DNA of 19,126 bases from CCY15215 sp034932145 (GCF_034932145.1 NZ_JAYGHV010000146.1:1-19126); one strand, 5' to 3'. Positions 6,261-15,888 are shown, counted from the stretch's first letter. Program-made: numbers and translations. Notes: generated by a model not told the origin, from the letters alone.

Positions 6261-7211
6261 ATGAATAAACCTGTCAACAAACTTGCTATATTTACAAATT
6301 TACTAACAGGGCAGAATATTATTTTTGCCGGTCTTCTTTGGTCGGCGTTCACTATTTTCTTTTTCCTCTCTTTTAGTATTACACTTCCTGGAGAAGACAG
6401 TCCTCTGTGGTATTCATTAGGAACTTATCTTCTGGAAACGATCCCTTATGCTTTGGCTGCATGGTTGTGCTACCGTAACTGGAAAAGCCCCCAAATTGCA
6501 AGCGGGCGAGAAGTATGGCTCTTTATTGGTTTGGGACTTGCCTCCTATTTTATTGCGAATTTTTTATTCGGAATTTGGGAACTCTATTTTGGCTTAGATC
6601 CAGAAATTTCTCCTGCGGATTTATTCTATGTGGGTTTTACAATTTGTGTGGGTTGGGGGATGGTGTTGGCCGTTTTGCCGAGGCGTTTAAACCTAGAACT
6701 AAAACAATGGGGAATTATCGCCATCATTGCGATCGTGGGAACCGCTTTTGCGCTGTGGTTAAATGCAGCAACAGCAGATGATACTGAGGTGGAAGAAATG
6801 GGAACTGGGGCGGCGATCGAACAGGTGGAAGTGGAAGTAGAAAAGGATGCTTATGAAGGACTTCCTGGGATAATCGTTGCCACCGATCGCTTTTTGGAGG
6901 TATTCGCCAAACCGATGAATTTATTCTACGCGGTTGCCGATGTCGCTCTGATGATCGTTGCCTCTACCCTACTATTAGCATTTTGGGGAGGGCGTTTTTC
7001 TCAATCGTGGCGAATGATTGCGGCGGCGGTGCTGGCCAAGTATATTGCAGATATGTGGTTAAAGTATGTCACAACTTTACCTGGACAATATGAAAGTGGT
7101 GGTTTAATGGAAGTCTTTTATGTTTTTGCGGGGGTCTTGTTCGCCCTGGGGACGGCTTTGGAATATGATGTTTCTACAAGTCGTCGAAGACGCAGAAGAG
7201 GCGTGATGTAA
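6261..7211 (+). CDS. Multi-pass membrane protein, possible orphan sensor domain
   Basis: A 316-residue protein with roughly eight hydrophobic segments. The motif S117-P-A-D-L-F-Y-V-G-F126 resembles the S-x-A-D-x-F-Y signature of the multi-pass sensor region found ahead of GGDEF/EAL or PAS domains in some cyanobacterial proteins, but no output domain follows here. An acidic loop rich in Glu and Asp (about 172-200) splits the protein, and the C-terminus carries six consecutive arginines (308-313), probably cytoplasmic. The start at 6261 gives a short soluble N-terminus before the first membrane segment. It lies between the DUF218 gene and the UPF0182 gene with 25- and 32-nt gaps. I do not recognise a characterised homologue; the sensor link is only a resemblance. 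Confidence 0.7.
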   Translation: MNKPVNKLAIFTNLLTGQNIIFAGLLWSAFTIFFFLSFSITLPGEDSPLWYSLGTYLLETIPYALAAWLCYRNWKSPQIASGREVWLFIGLGLASYFIANFLFGIWELYFGLDPEISPADLFYVGFTICVGWGMVLAVLPRRLNLELKQWGIIAIIAIVGTAFALWLNAATADDTEVEEMGTGAAIEQVEVEVEKDAYEGLPGIIVATDRFLEVFAKPMNLFYAVADVALMIVASTLLLAFWGGRFSQSWRMIAAAVLAKYIADMWLKYVTTLPGQYESGGLMEVFYVFAGVLFALGTALEYDVSTSRRRRRRGVM

Positions 7212-7243
7212 TTTATTGAGCGATCGGCGATCGGCGACCAAAT

Positions 7244-10200
7244 ATGAGCAAGCAAATTCAATTATTTTTTAAAATCATCCTCTGTCTGTTGGGCGCGTGG
7301 TTGCTATTCGATATCGTTGCTCATTTCATTGTTGAAGTGCTTTGGTTTAACGAACTGAACTATCTTCGCGCTTTTCTGGTTCGGTTTCAAGCTCAAGCTA
7401 GTTTGTGGGCGATCGCCACGGGTACTTCGTCGATTTTTTTATTGGCCAATTTGCGCCTCGCCCACAAGCTGAAACATCCGCCCCCTCCCGATAGTATCGA
7501 TCGCCGTCAGCGCAAGCGCCAGAAAATAGCATCTTCTCTTTCTCTCTCTCTGACAGAATCAATTGTGCAAAGTCGCCAAAAGGCGATCGTCCCCCATACT
7601 TCTCCTCCTATTCCCGAAAGGGCTGCCCTGTCTTTAAACTGGCTCTTTTTATCGGTACTGAGTTTGGGCAGTTTAGCGGGCTTAATTGTCCTTCACTATA
7701 GCAAGATTGCCCTCAATTATTGGCAGCCCAATTTCACCCTAGCAAAAGTTACCCCGCCTTTACCGCCCCCTTTCGATCTCACTGCTGTCGGAAAGATTCT
7801 CAGTGAAAGTCTGGGTCAAGGCTGGGGCATTCATCTACAATGGATTGTTATCGCTGCCTCGGTACTCTTGTTTTTATTTGCCGATAGCTTTTATAGTGTT
7901 GCGATCGCCGTCCTTCTCAGTCTTCTTTTTGGCTTCACCCTTGCTGGGAATTGGACGAGAATCCTTGAATTTTTCGCCGCAACCCCCTTTAACCATCAAG
8001 ATCCGCTTTATCATTTCGATGTTAGTTTTTATCTCTTTCGCTTGCCCTTTTGGGAACTCCTCTATTTTTGGTTAGGTGGATTATTTCTCTACGGTTGGGC
8101 GGCTTGCTCCCTCACTTATTTTCTGTCTGGAGATAGTCTCTCTCAAGGTCGTTTCCCTGGATTTTCCCAGCAACAATTACGCCACATTGATATCTTGGGG
8201 GGGTTAGTCATGCTGTCCCTTGTCTTCTATCACGCCCTCTCCGTTATCAAATTAGTTTATTCTACTCGCGGTGTAACCTATGGTGCCAGTTATACGGATC
8301 TCCACGTGCAACTCCCCGTAGAAGTTATTTCCGGTCTAGTTGCGGGGGCGATCGCCGTCTGGTTATTTTATCGCGGTATTTATCATCTCCAACGCGATCG
8401 CAGACATACTAAAATACGTCATCCTCTCACGGTCATTTTGCTAGTTCTTTACCTCGTCATTTTCGTTTCTGGAGAAATAGCTGGAAATGCGATCCAGTCC
8501 CTTAATGTACAGCCAAACGAACTAGAAAGAGAAACCCCTTACCTACAACGGAATATTGCCGAAACTCGTGCCGCATTTGCCCTCGATCGCGTCGATGCGA
8601 GAACTTTCGATCCTCAAGATAATCTCAGTCTGGAAACATTACAAAACAATCATTTAACCCTCGAAAATATTCGCCTCTGGGATACTCGTCCCCTCCTGGA
8701 AGCCAACCGCCAATTACAAGAAATTCGCCTTTATTATAGCTTTCAAGATGCCGATATCGATCGCTATAATATGCAAATTCGCCAGAAAGATCTTCCTCAA
8801 AAACAATTAACGCAAAAACAACAAGTTTTGATTTCTGCTCGAGAATTAGACTATAAACAAGTCCCAGAAGTTGCTAAAACTTGGGTGAATAAGCATCTCG
8901 TTTATACTCACGGTTACGGCTTTACATTGTCTCCGGTTAACAAAGTAGCGAAAGGGGGTTTACCTGTCTATTTTGTCCAAGATATCGCCACCAAAGAAGA
9001 AGGAGGAACCCTTCGTTTAGCGGATGAAATCATTCGGGGAAGTATTCCCATTGGTAAACCGAGAATTTACTTTGGAGAATTGAGCGATACTTATATTATG
9101 ACCTCAACAAGAGTACAGGAACTAGATTTTCCTAGCGGTCAAGATAATGCTCAAAATACTTATGATGGGATTGCCGGAATTTCCTTGAGTTCCTTCTGGA
9201 AGCGTTTGATTTTTGCGGAATATCTTAAAGATTGGCAAATGCTATTTACGCAAAATTTCACCCCAGACACCAAAGTTCTTTTTCGCCGCAATATTAATCG
9301 TAGAATCCGTACAATTGCTCCATTTTTACGTTACGATAGCGATCCTTATTTAGTCAATGCCGACACTCGAGAGCCTGAATCTGCAAGAGTTGGAAACTAT
9401 TTATATTGGATCGTTGATGCCTATACAACCAGCGATCGCTATCCCTATTCCGACCCAGGAAAACGAGAATTTAATTATATTCGCAACCCAGTTAAAGTTG
9501 TCATTGATGCCTATAACGGGAGGGTTAATTTTTACATTTCCAACCCCGACGATCCGATTATTCAAACATGGCAAAAAATCCTCCCGGATCTCTTCAAATC
9601 TCTTGAAGAAATGCCAGCCAGTTTACTCGAACATATTCGCTATCCAACGGACTTTTTTAGTATTCAATCCGAACAGCTTTTAACCTACCACATGACAGAT
9701 ATTAAAGTATTTTATAATCGCGAGGATCAATGGCAAATTCCTCAAGAAATTTATGGGGAAGAATTACTACCCGTACAACCCTATCATTTAATTATGCGTT
9801 TACCCGAGGAAGAAGAAGAAGAGTTTATTTTACTTCATCCTTATTCTCCTCGGGCCCGTCCTAATTTAATTGCTTGGTTGGCAGCGCGTTCTGATGGCGA
9901 TCGCTATGGTAAATTATTATTATATCAGTTCCCCAAACAAAAGTTAGTATTTGGTGTCAGTCAAATTGAGGCTTTAATTAACCAAGATCCAACAATTTCT
10001 CAGCAAATTTCTCTTTGGAATACCCAAGGATCCCGTGTTAGTCAAGGGAACTTATTGGTGATTCCCATTGAAAATTCCCTTTTGTATATTGAACCTTTAT
10101 ATTTAGAAGCAGAACAAAACAGCGTTCCCACTTTAGCGCGAGTTATTGCTGTCTATGAAAATACAATTGTGATGGCAAATACCCTAGATTTGGCTTTTCA

Positions 10201-10306
10201 GGAACTCTTTAAACCGCGATCGCCAGAAGAAACAAACGAAGCCATTATTCGATCGTTAGATGAATTGAACGAACGCTTATTAGAAGGAATTACACCTGAA
10301 AATTGA
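7244..10306 (+). CDS. UPF0182 family large membrane protein
   Basis: A 1020-residue protein of the UPF0182 (COG1615) family. The first ~420 residues carry about seven to nine membrane segments, beginning with a helix near 9-30 followed by the V-L-W-F-N-E-L-N-Y motif typical of this family. The remaining ~600 residues form a large soluble domain, probably extracytoplasmic, with many DxxD and aromatic-rich stretches; it contains FGELSDTYI and an odd run of six glutamates at 855-860. The function of the family is unknown. Length is within the family range and there is no frameshift. The preceding spacer contains a (GCGATCG)2 tandem overlapping HIP1-like sequence. The gene ends 6 nt from the convergent Uma2 gene. 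Confidence 0.92.
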   Translation: MSKQIQLFFKIILCLLGAWLLFDIVAHFIVEVLWFNELNYLRAFLVRFQAQASLWAIATGTSSIFLLANLRLAHKLKHPPPPDSIDRRQRKRQKIASSLSLSLTESIVQSRQKAIVPHTSPPIPERAALSLNWLFLSVLSLGSLAGLIVLHYSKIALNYWQPNFTLAKVTPPLPPPFDLTAVGKILSESLGQGWGIHLQWIVIAASVLLFLFADSFYSVAIAVLLSLLFGFTLAGNWTRILEFFAATPFNHQDPLYHFDVSFYLFRLPFWELLYFWLGGLFLYGWAACSLTYFLSGDSLSQGRFPGFSQQQLRHIDILGGLVMLSLVFYHALSVIKLVYSTRGVTYGASYTDLHVQLPVEVISGLVAGAIAVWLFYRGIYHLQRDRRHTKIRHPLTVILLVLYLVIFVSGEIAGNAIQSLNVQPNELERETPYLQRNIAETRAAFALDRVDARTFDPQDNLSLETLQNNHLTLENIRLWDTRPLLEANRQLQEIRLYYSFQDADIDRYNMQIRQKDLPQKQLTQKQQVLISARELDYKQVPEVAKTWVNKHLVYTHGYGFTLSPVNKVAKGGLPVYFVQDIATKEEGGTLRLADEIIRGSIPIGKPRIYFGELSDTYIMTSTRVQELDFPSGQDNAQNTYDGIAGISLSSFWKRLIFAEYLKDWQMLFTQNFTPDTKVLFRRNINRRIRTIAPFLRYDSDPYLVNADTREPESARVGNYLYWIVDAYTTSDRYPYSDPGKREFNYIRNPVKVVIDAYNGRVNFYISNPDDPIIQTWQKILPDLFKSLEEMPASLLEHIRYPTDFFSIQSEQLLTYHMTDIKVFYNREDQWQIPQEIYGEELLPVQPYHLIMRLPEEEEEEFILLHPYSPRARPNLIAWLAARSDGDRYGKLLLYQFPKQKLVFGVSQIEALINQDPTISQQISLWNTQGSRVSQGNLLVIPIENSLLYIEPLYLEAEQNSVPTLARVIAVYENTIVMANTLDLAFQELFKPRSPEETNEAIIRSLDELNERLLEGITPEN

Positions 10307-10312
10307 GAGAAA

Positions 10313-10900
10313 TTATTTTATCTCATCTCGAAATTGTCTCAGCGATCGCCGATGATTTTCCATTGCGATACAGCTTTGGAATAAGTTAACATCCAAGTGC
10401 GGTAAAAGTTGCGATTGAGAGATTGCTTCATAACCCTCATTCTGCAAGCTATACAATAATAAGCGATCGCCGATCCAAAACCAAACTTCAGGAATATTCA
10501 ACCGTTTATAAGCCTCCAGTTTATCAATTCCCCCACTGGTGACAACAACTTCAATGACTAGATCGGGTTGTTCTCGATCGGGTCCCAGTTCATAAGATTT
10601 ATCTCCTTCTCGTTTAACTTGTCCCGACTCACTTTCTAAAGTCATCGATCCTGTTGGTGTAAAATCTAAACCCAAGGATTCTAGATAAATCTCTAATAAA
10701 GCACCGATACGTTCTTTGATCGTTTCATGTCTTTTGCTGGGCATTTTGTGAATCTCCAAGACTCCATCTAAAAAGGACAGTCGAACCCCAGGGCGATCGA
10801 TAAGTTGTTCGACTGCTTTAAATTCTCGCCAAGTCAATTCCGCGATTAAAATGGGTTCAAAACTGGCTTCTGTTTGGCGATCGGGGAGAGTAGCAATCAT
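10313..10900 (-). CDS. Uma2/DUF820 family protein (PD-(D/E)XK nuclease fold)
   Basis: A 195-residue Uma2-family protein. The nuclease-like core is visible as P112-D113-L-V-I-E117-V-V, then K127 in GGIDKLEAYKRL, and the family strand N135-I-P-E-V-W-F-W. These correspond to the acidic pair and lysine of the PD-(D/E)XK fold, so metal-dependent nuclease activity is possible but unproven. Uma2 proteins are greatly expanded in cyanobacteria and their biological role is not known. The N-terminal ~22 residues precede the usual L-T-W-x-E-F opening. It lies 44 nt downstream of the prolyl oligopeptidase gene on the same strand, with a possible promoter of its own in the gap. It is clearly more distant from the two Uma2 genes at 15.3-16.5 kb than those are from each other. 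Confidence 0.9.
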   Translation of the reverse strand: MIATLPDRQTEASFEPILIAELTWREFKAVEQLIDRPGVRLSFLDGVLEIHKMPSKRHETIKERIGALLEIYLESLGLDFTPTGSMTLESESGQVKREGDKSYELGPDREQPDLVIEVVVTSGGIDKLEAYKRLNIPEVWFWIGDRLLLYSLQNEGYEAISQSQLLPHLDVNLFQSCIAMENHRRSLRQFRDEIK

Positions 10901-10930
10901 GGCTAAAATGGTACATGGATCGTTAAATCA

Positions 10931-10936
10931 ATTATA
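10931..10936 (-). promoter_or_regulatory. Possible -10 element for the Uma2 gene
   Basis: Minus-strand TATAAT lies 30 nt before the Uma2 start codon, inside the 44-nt gap after the prolyl oligopeptidase gene. The hexamer at the -35 position (TTACAG, 10954-10959) is weak and lies within the upstream gene. Confidence 0.25.
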
Positions 10937-10944
10937 ATCAATCT

Positions 10945-13011
10945 CTATTCTTTCTGTAAAATTGACTTTAAAAATGCCCAGCGATCGCTGATTTCTTCAA
11001 TGATTTTAGTGGTAGGTTTTCCGGCACCATGTCCCGCTTTAGTTTCAATACGAATCAACACTGGGCGATCGCCAATATGGGATGCTTGCAAAGCGGCCGC
11101 AAATTTGAAACTATGGGCAGGAACCACGCGATCGTCGCGATCGGCAGTAGTAATTAAAGTGGCAGGATAATTCGTTCCTGGTTTTAAATTGTGTAGGGGA
11201 GAATAGGCATATAATGCTTTAAATTCTTCCTCATTTTCTGGCGAACCATAATCGGAACACCATGCCCAACCAATGGTAAATTCGGGAAAGCGTAACATAT
11301 CCATTACTCCTACTGCGGGTAATGCTGCTGCAAATAAATCGGGTCGCTGAGTCATGCAGGCACCTACCAATAAACCCCCATTACTGCCTCCACCAATAGC
11401 GAGTTTTTCTGTTGAGGTATATTGATGAGAAATGAGCCATTCTGCAGCAGCAATAAAGTCATCAAAAACATTTTGTTTGTTTAATTTCATTCCTGCTTGA
11501 TGCCATTCTTCTCCATATTCGCCCCCTCCACGCAAGTTAGGCATTGCATAAATTCCCCCCATCTCCATCCAGATCAAATTAGCAATAGAAAAACTAGGAG
11601 TGAGAGAAACATTAAAACCGCCATAACCATACAAATAGGTAGGATTATTTTTATCTTGTTTTATTCCTTTTTTGTAAGTTAAGAACATGGGGATTTTTGT
11701 GCCATCTTTACTGGGGTAAAAAACTTGTTCGACCACATATTCATCGGAATTAAAATCAACTTTGGGCTTACGAAATAGCGTGCTTTTTCCTGTTACGATA
11801 TCGTAATGATAGATTGTTGTGGGTGTTGTAAAACTGGTGAAAGCATAAAAGGTTTCTGTGTCCTCTCTTTTCCCCATAAAGCCTCTTGTTGAACCAATTC
11901 CGGGTAATTCAACCTCGCGGATAAATTGTCCCTCAAGGGTGAAAATTTTAATGGCTGTATAAGCGTCTTGAAGATAGTTGAGAATAAAGCGATCGCCTAA
12001 AACTCCAACAGATTGTAAAGTTTCCGAACTTTCAGGAATAATTTCTCGCCAATTCTTCTTTTCTGGATCGTTAATATCGATCGCAATTAAACGACCTCGA
12101 GGGGCATCAAGATCGGTACTCAACCAGAAAATAGAACTGTCATTATCAACAAAATTGTAATTCGCTTCAAACTCAGAAATAAGTTCGATAACTTCTCCTT
12201 CTGGGTCTTCTAAATCCTTGTAAAAAATTAAATTGCGCGGATCTGTACCCAAGCGAATATGAATAATTAAATAACGACCATCTTCTGTGACATCGGCACT
12301 AAATCCCCATTCTTTGCGATCGGGACGATGATAGATAAGAGTGTCTTCTGATTGTTCTGTTCCGAGACGATGATAGTAGAGTTTTTGGAAATAATTAATA
12401 TCCTCAAATTTTGTTTTTTCGTTGGGTTCATCATAGCGACTATAAAAGAATCCTTGGGAATCATTTGTCCACCACGCACCGGAAAATTTGACCCATTTGA
12501 GAAGATCGGGTAAATCTTCTTGGGTTGCAATATTTTTGACTTTCCATTCTTGCCAATCCGATCCCGATCGCGAGATACTATAGGCAGCAAATTCTCCATT
12601 TTCACTGATGGAAAGACCTGATAAAGCAACGGTGCCATCTTCAGAAAATTGATTGGGATCGAGTAAGATTTCTGGTTCGTCTTCTAGGTTTTTTAAGGTG
12701 TAGATAACATTTTGATTTTGCAAGCCATCATTTTTAGCATAAAAATAGCGATCGCCTTTTTTCCAAGGGCTGCTATATTTTTCATAATTCCAGAGTTGTG
12801 TGACTCGATCTTTGATTTTTTCTCGTCCAGGAATATTTTTTAAATACGGTAAAGTTACTTTATTTTGTGCTTCAATCCATGCTTGAGTTTCTTCTGTATT
12901 CGGGTCTTCTAACCAGCGATAAGGGTCTTTGACTTCAATGCCGTGATAGACATCAATTTGGTCATCTTGACGAGTAACAGGATAGGAAAAAGATTGATTA
13001 CAGTCGGTCAT
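10945..13011 (-). CDS. Prolyl oligopeptidase (S9A serine peptidase)
   Basis: A 688-residue prolyl oligopeptidase, which cleaves short peptides after proline. The full catalytic triad is present: S543 in GGGSNGGLL, the Asp of the D626-D-R-V-V-P motif, and H661 in KAGHGAGKP. The N-terminal signature Y-R-W-L-E-D-P is seen near residues 31-37, followed by the beta-propeller region (about 70-410) and then the alpha/beta-hydrolase domain. The spacing S543-D626/627-H661 is close to the animal enzyme. There is no signal peptide, so it is probably cytosolic. It follows the EamA transporter gene on the same strand after an 82-nt gap and precedes a Uma2 gene. Substrates in the cell are unknown. Confidence 0.96.
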   Translation of the reverse strand: MTDCNQSFSYPVTRQDDQIDVYHGIEVKDPYRWLEDPNTEETQAWIEAQNKVTLPYLKNIPGREKIKDRVTQLWNYEKYSSPWKKGDRYFYAKNDGLQNQNVIYTLKNLEDEPEILLDPNQFSEDGTVALSGLSISENGEFAAYSISRSGSDWQEWKVKNIATQEDLPDLLKWVKFSGAWWTNDSQGFFYSRYDEPNEKTKFEDINYFQKLYYHRLGTEQSEDTLIYHRPDRKEWGFSADVTEDGRYLIIHIRLGTDPRNLIFYKDLEDPEGEVIELISEFEANYNFVDNDSSIFWLSTDLDAPRGRLIAIDINDPEKKNWREIIPESSETLQSVGVLGDRFILNYLQDAYTAIKIFTLEGQFIREVELPGIGSTRGFMGKREDTETFYAFTSFTTPTTIYHYDIVTGKSTLFRKPKVDFNSDEYVVEQVFYPSKDGTKIPMFLTYKKGIKQDKNNPTYLYGYGGFNVSLTPSFSIANLIWMEMGGIYAMPNLRGGGEYGEEWHQAGMKLNKQNVFDDFIAAAEWLISHQYTSTEKLAIGGGSNGGLLVGACMTQRPDLFAAALPAVGVMDMLRFPEFTIGWAWCSDYGSPENEEEFKALYAYSPLHNLKPGTNYPATLITTADRDDRVVPAHSFKFAAALQASHIGDRPVLIRIETKAGHGAGKPTTKIIEEISDRWAFLKSILQKE

Positions 13012-13093
13012 AGTGAAAGAGAAAATAAGAAGGGGTTGTTTGTTTCATGTAGGCTCGTCTAATAACGATGATAATCGAGATATAATGGGGGAT

Positions 13094-14041
13094 TTATTCG
13101 CTAATCTCTGGATTTGGACTAGATACAGCAACATAAACCCCAAAAATCACGATCGCAAAGCCTATCCATTCTACAATACTCAATTTTTCCGCAAAAAAAA
13201 CCCACGCTTGTAGAGAACTTCCGAAAGGTTCTAGTAGATAGGCGACTGCTATAATGCTGGATGAAAAGATTTTGAGAATATTGGTTAGCATTCCATGACC
13301 GATAACAAAAACAAGAACGAGAAAGAAAACTGCCCACCATCCCGACCAAGAGTAAGGAATAATACGATCTCCTTTTAGCAAAAGAATGGGTAGTAATAAG
13401 AAAATACAAAATAAGCAACGCCAAAAAAGAATATTGCTAACGCTTAGATGCACGCGCAGTTGTTCTACTATTAATAAATACCCACCGAAGAATATTGATG
13501 ACAATAGAGCGAAAAGATCGCCTTGCAATTGAATTGTAGCCATCTGCATATCGCTAATTCCAATGGCGATCGAACCACCAATGGCGATCGCCATACCCAT
13601 GAGAAATTGACGATCAAAACTTCGCTTTAAAAATAACCAAGCGAATAGAGTTGTAAATAATGGAGTTAAACTGTGCATTAGTGAAGAGATACCAATCTTT
13701 GTTTGCACGAGAGACCATGCCCAAAATATTTGATTGGCAGTCGAACACATTCCCGCACCGAGAAGAAGTAATAATATTCTTAGAGAGTAAATTTTATAAT
13801 TTGTTGGGCGATCGCTCATTTTTTCTGCTCGGATAAAATCCCAACTATTTCCCACTCCAAAAACAAGTGTTGCAAATAAAAAACGCATAAATACCGTCGC
13901 GATCGGGCTTATTTCTTGTTCACTCCATCTCACACCAATAGGAGCCGTAGATAGAATCAAGCAAGCAACGATCAAATAAAATAAGGCAAGAAAATTAGCT
14001 TGGGTGATAGATTTTTGTTGCACATCCAATTGGTCTATCAT
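13094..14041 (-). CDS. EamA/DMT-family transporter
   Basis: A 315-residue inner-membrane protein with about ten hydrophobic segments arranged as two EamA repeats (about residues 15-150 and 165-305), the hallmark of drug/metabolite transporter permeases. The first repeat ends with T-P-L-F-T-T-L-F-A-W-L-F-L-K-R and the second with W-I-G-F-A-I-V-I-F-G-V-Y-V, both usual for this family. Members export amino acids, purines or other small metabolites; the substrate here cannot be predicted. The ATG lies at the end of a 123-nt spacer from the racemase gene. Prolyl oligopeptidase follows 82 nt downstream, so co-transcription is possible, and a link between peptide breakdown and metabolite export would be speculative. 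Confidence 0.92.
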   Translation of the reverse strand: MIDQLDVQQKSITQANFLALFYLIVACLILSTAPIGVRWSEQEISPIATVFMRFLFATLVFGVGNSWDFIRAEKMSDRPTNYKIYSLRILLLLLGAGMCSTANQIFWAWSLVQTKIGISSLMHSLTPLFTTLFAWLFLKRSFDRQFLMGMAIAIGGSIAIGISDMQMATIQLQGDLFALLSSIFFGGYLLIVEQLRVHLSVSNILFWRCLFCIFLLLPILLLKGDRIIPYSWSGWWAVFFLVLVFVIGHGMLTNILKIFSSSIIAVAYLLEPFGSSLQAWVFFAEKLSIVEWIGFAIVIFGVYVAVSSPNPEISE

Positions 14042-14164
14042 GGCAAAATTTGTATTTTTAGATACTAGAGCAAAATAGAACTAATTAACTATTTTCATGC
14101 CATTGTATGATATTGTGACAATTTTAATAAAAATCTTTATTTTGGGTTAACACTTCACTGTTCT

Positions 14165-15094
14165 CTATAACTTTTTAGGCTGATTTTCTTTTATTGTTCT
14201 CTGTAAAGCTAAATTTACTGGATCGATTACGTTCAAAGAATTTATCATTTTAATCATTTCTCGATCGCCATCTTCTTTAATCCATTGAAGTAAATAAGCG
14301 ATCTCTGTGCATCCTGCAATAATGCAATCAATATTCCCTTGATTTGATAATAATTTGGGTAGCAATTGTTTTCCCAATTTACAGGCCAGTTCTCGATTGA
14401 GTGCTTTCACTCCACCATAAATACAATCCATCAAAGCATTTTGTAATAATTGATTCGGTTCGCTGTAAGCAATCCCTCTACTTTCTAAAGGTTGAGAATA
14501 GACTTTTCCTAAACGGACTCCCTCGGTGCCTAAAATAAGAGGATAGCGTAAATTTTGTTCTTGTAAATATTGGCAAGTAGACTCAACCAAAGAATAATGT
14601 TTTAATTGTTGAGCGATAGTGGGAGAATGTTCTTTAAGTTGTTTCCAGACTCGATGTAAAAAATAATGAGCGCTATTGCATAAAACGATTATTTCTATCG
14701 GTTGATGTGGAGAACTGACCATCTTAACTGCCCTCTCAATTGCTATTTTTAAGAGCATTATAAGTTCGCACTTAAGAGCAATACTGTTTTGTTGAATGGG
14801 AATTGTTCGATCCGGAAGAAAACAGGCTTGAAATAAAATAATTTCTCTGGAATCGCCACATAAAGCAATTGCTTGCTTAAATCCTTCCAAACCTGCGATC
14901 GGTCCCATCCCACCCAATAAAACTAAGGGTAATCCTTGGGTTTGTTGGGGTCGAAGAATTAACACTTCTGTTGGATAATCTCGATCGCTAATAATTCTAT
15001 CTTGTTGTTGTCGATCGCGAGCAATCGCTTCCAGTTTTTGGTGATAATTTCTAAGAATGCTAGAGGCTTGTCTCTCATTATGAAACAAATACAT
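14165..15094 (-). CDS. Aspartate/glutamate racemase family protein
   Basis: A 309-residue protein of the Asp/Glu/hydantoin racemase superfamily. After a ~55-residue N-terminal extension comes the opening L-L-G-G-M-G-P-I-A-G (59-68). The two catalytic cysteines of the fold are present: C139 in V-L-C-N-S-A-H, where family members usually have C-N-T-A-H, and C262 in I-I-A-G-C-T-E-I. Two-base cofactor-independent racemisation of aspartate or glutamate is therefore plausible; the Thr-to-Ser change and the extension leave substrate choice open. It is divergent from the tandem Uma2 genes and lies upstream of the EamA gene on the same strand. It is not MurI-like in its opening, so a role in peptidoglycan supply is not assumed. 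Confidence 0.85.
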   Translation of the reverse strand: MYLFHNERQASSILRNYHQKLEAIARDRQQQDRIISDRDYPTEVLILRPQQTQGLPLVLLGGMGPIAGLEGFKQAIALCGDSREIILFQACFLPDRTIPIQQNSIALKCELIMLLKIAIERAVKMVSSPHQPIEIIVLCNSAHYFLHRVWKQLKEHSPTIAQQLKHYSLVESTCQYLQEQNLRYPLILGTEGVRLGKVYSQPLESRGIAYSEPNQLLQNALMDCIYGGVKALNRELACKLGKQLLPKLLSNQGNIDCIIAGCTEIAYLLQWIKEDGDREMIKMINSLNVIDPVNLALQRTIKENQPKKL

Positions 15095-15238
15095 TTTTTT
15101 GCTTGAAGATAAGGATAAAGAGATATAGGCACTGCTTACTATTCCCTCACTAACTACTCATCATTATAGCGCTATTGTTATGATTGGCAAAGTAGCGATA
15201 GTTGCACTAGGGCTATTTCATTCTACAAAAAAGAATAA

Positions 15239-15244
15239 TATAAT
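15239..15244 (+). promoter_or_regulatory. -10 element for the first tandem Uma2 gene
   Basis: A consensus TATAAT lies 30 nt before the ATG at 15275. The hexamer 17 nt upstream (TTTCAT, 15216-15221) is a weak -35. The second Uma2 copy lies only 26 nt after the first and has no comparable element, so the pair is probably transcribed together. Confidence 0.35.
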
Positions 15245-15274
15245 AGCAGTGACCCTTTCAATTATTCCAAAGCC

Positions 15275-15862
15275 ATGACGATAGCAACCCAAAAACTGAT
15301 TCTCAAAGAATATCTCAACTATGACGATGGCACAGACACTCGCTATGAATTAGTTAATGGAGAATTAGTAGAAATGGCACTTCCTAGCGGGAGACACGGG
15401 GCGATCGCAAAGTTCCTAGAAAGAATGTATGATACAGAAAATGACCGCTTATCAAGAGAATGGATTACACTTCGAGGGGAAGTTGGTGTTCAATCTCCTC
15501 GAGGCGATCGCACTGATACAGTTCGCATTCCCGATGTTACAATAATTCATCAAGAGCAATGGCAAGATTTGCAAGATCGAGAAGCCGTTATTCGCTTAAA
15601 TGAAACCCCGCCTTTTTTAGTGGTTGAAATTGTCAGTCCTTCGACGAAAAGTACCGATCGCCGCGCTAAACGTGCCGAATACAGCGTCTTAAATATTCCT
15701 GAATATTGGATTGTCGATCCCCTTGAATCGCGAGTAACGATTTGTTCTTTAGTAGAAGGATTATACGATGCAGAAGAATTTGCAGGAGGCGATCGCATTA
15801 TTTCCCCAACTTTTCCCGAACTCATTCTAACTGCCGCACAAATTTTACAAGGTAATCTTTAA
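15275..15862 (+). CDS. Uma2/DUF820 family protein, tandem copy 1
   Basis: A 195-residue Uma2-family protein with a predicted PD-(D/E)XK-like core: P86-D87, E118 in F-L-V-V-E-I-V-S-P-S-T, K132 in R-R-A-K-R-A-E-Y, and I141-P-E-Y-W-I-V-D-P149. The N-terminal L-V-N-G-E-L-V-E block (27-34) is the usual family start. Residues 3-42 and 71-187 are identical to copy 2 downstream, whereas residues 43-70 share only about 9 of 28 positions. Metal-dependent nuclease activity is inferred from the fold; the biological role is unknown. The antisense open frame inside the gene is a shadow. Divergent neighbour: the racemase-like gene. Confidence 0.92.
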   Translation: MTIATQKLILKEYLNYDDGTDTRYELVNGELVEMALPSGRHGAIAKFLERMYDTENDRLSREWITLRGEVGVQSPRGDRTDTVRIPDVTIIHQEQWQDLQDREAVIRLNETPPFLVVEIVSPSTKSTDRRAKRAEYSVLNIPEYWIVDPLESRVTICSLVEGLYDAEEFAGGDRIISPTFPELILTAAQILQGNL

Positions 15863-15888
15863 GAGTAAATTTATCTTATTTCAAAATC

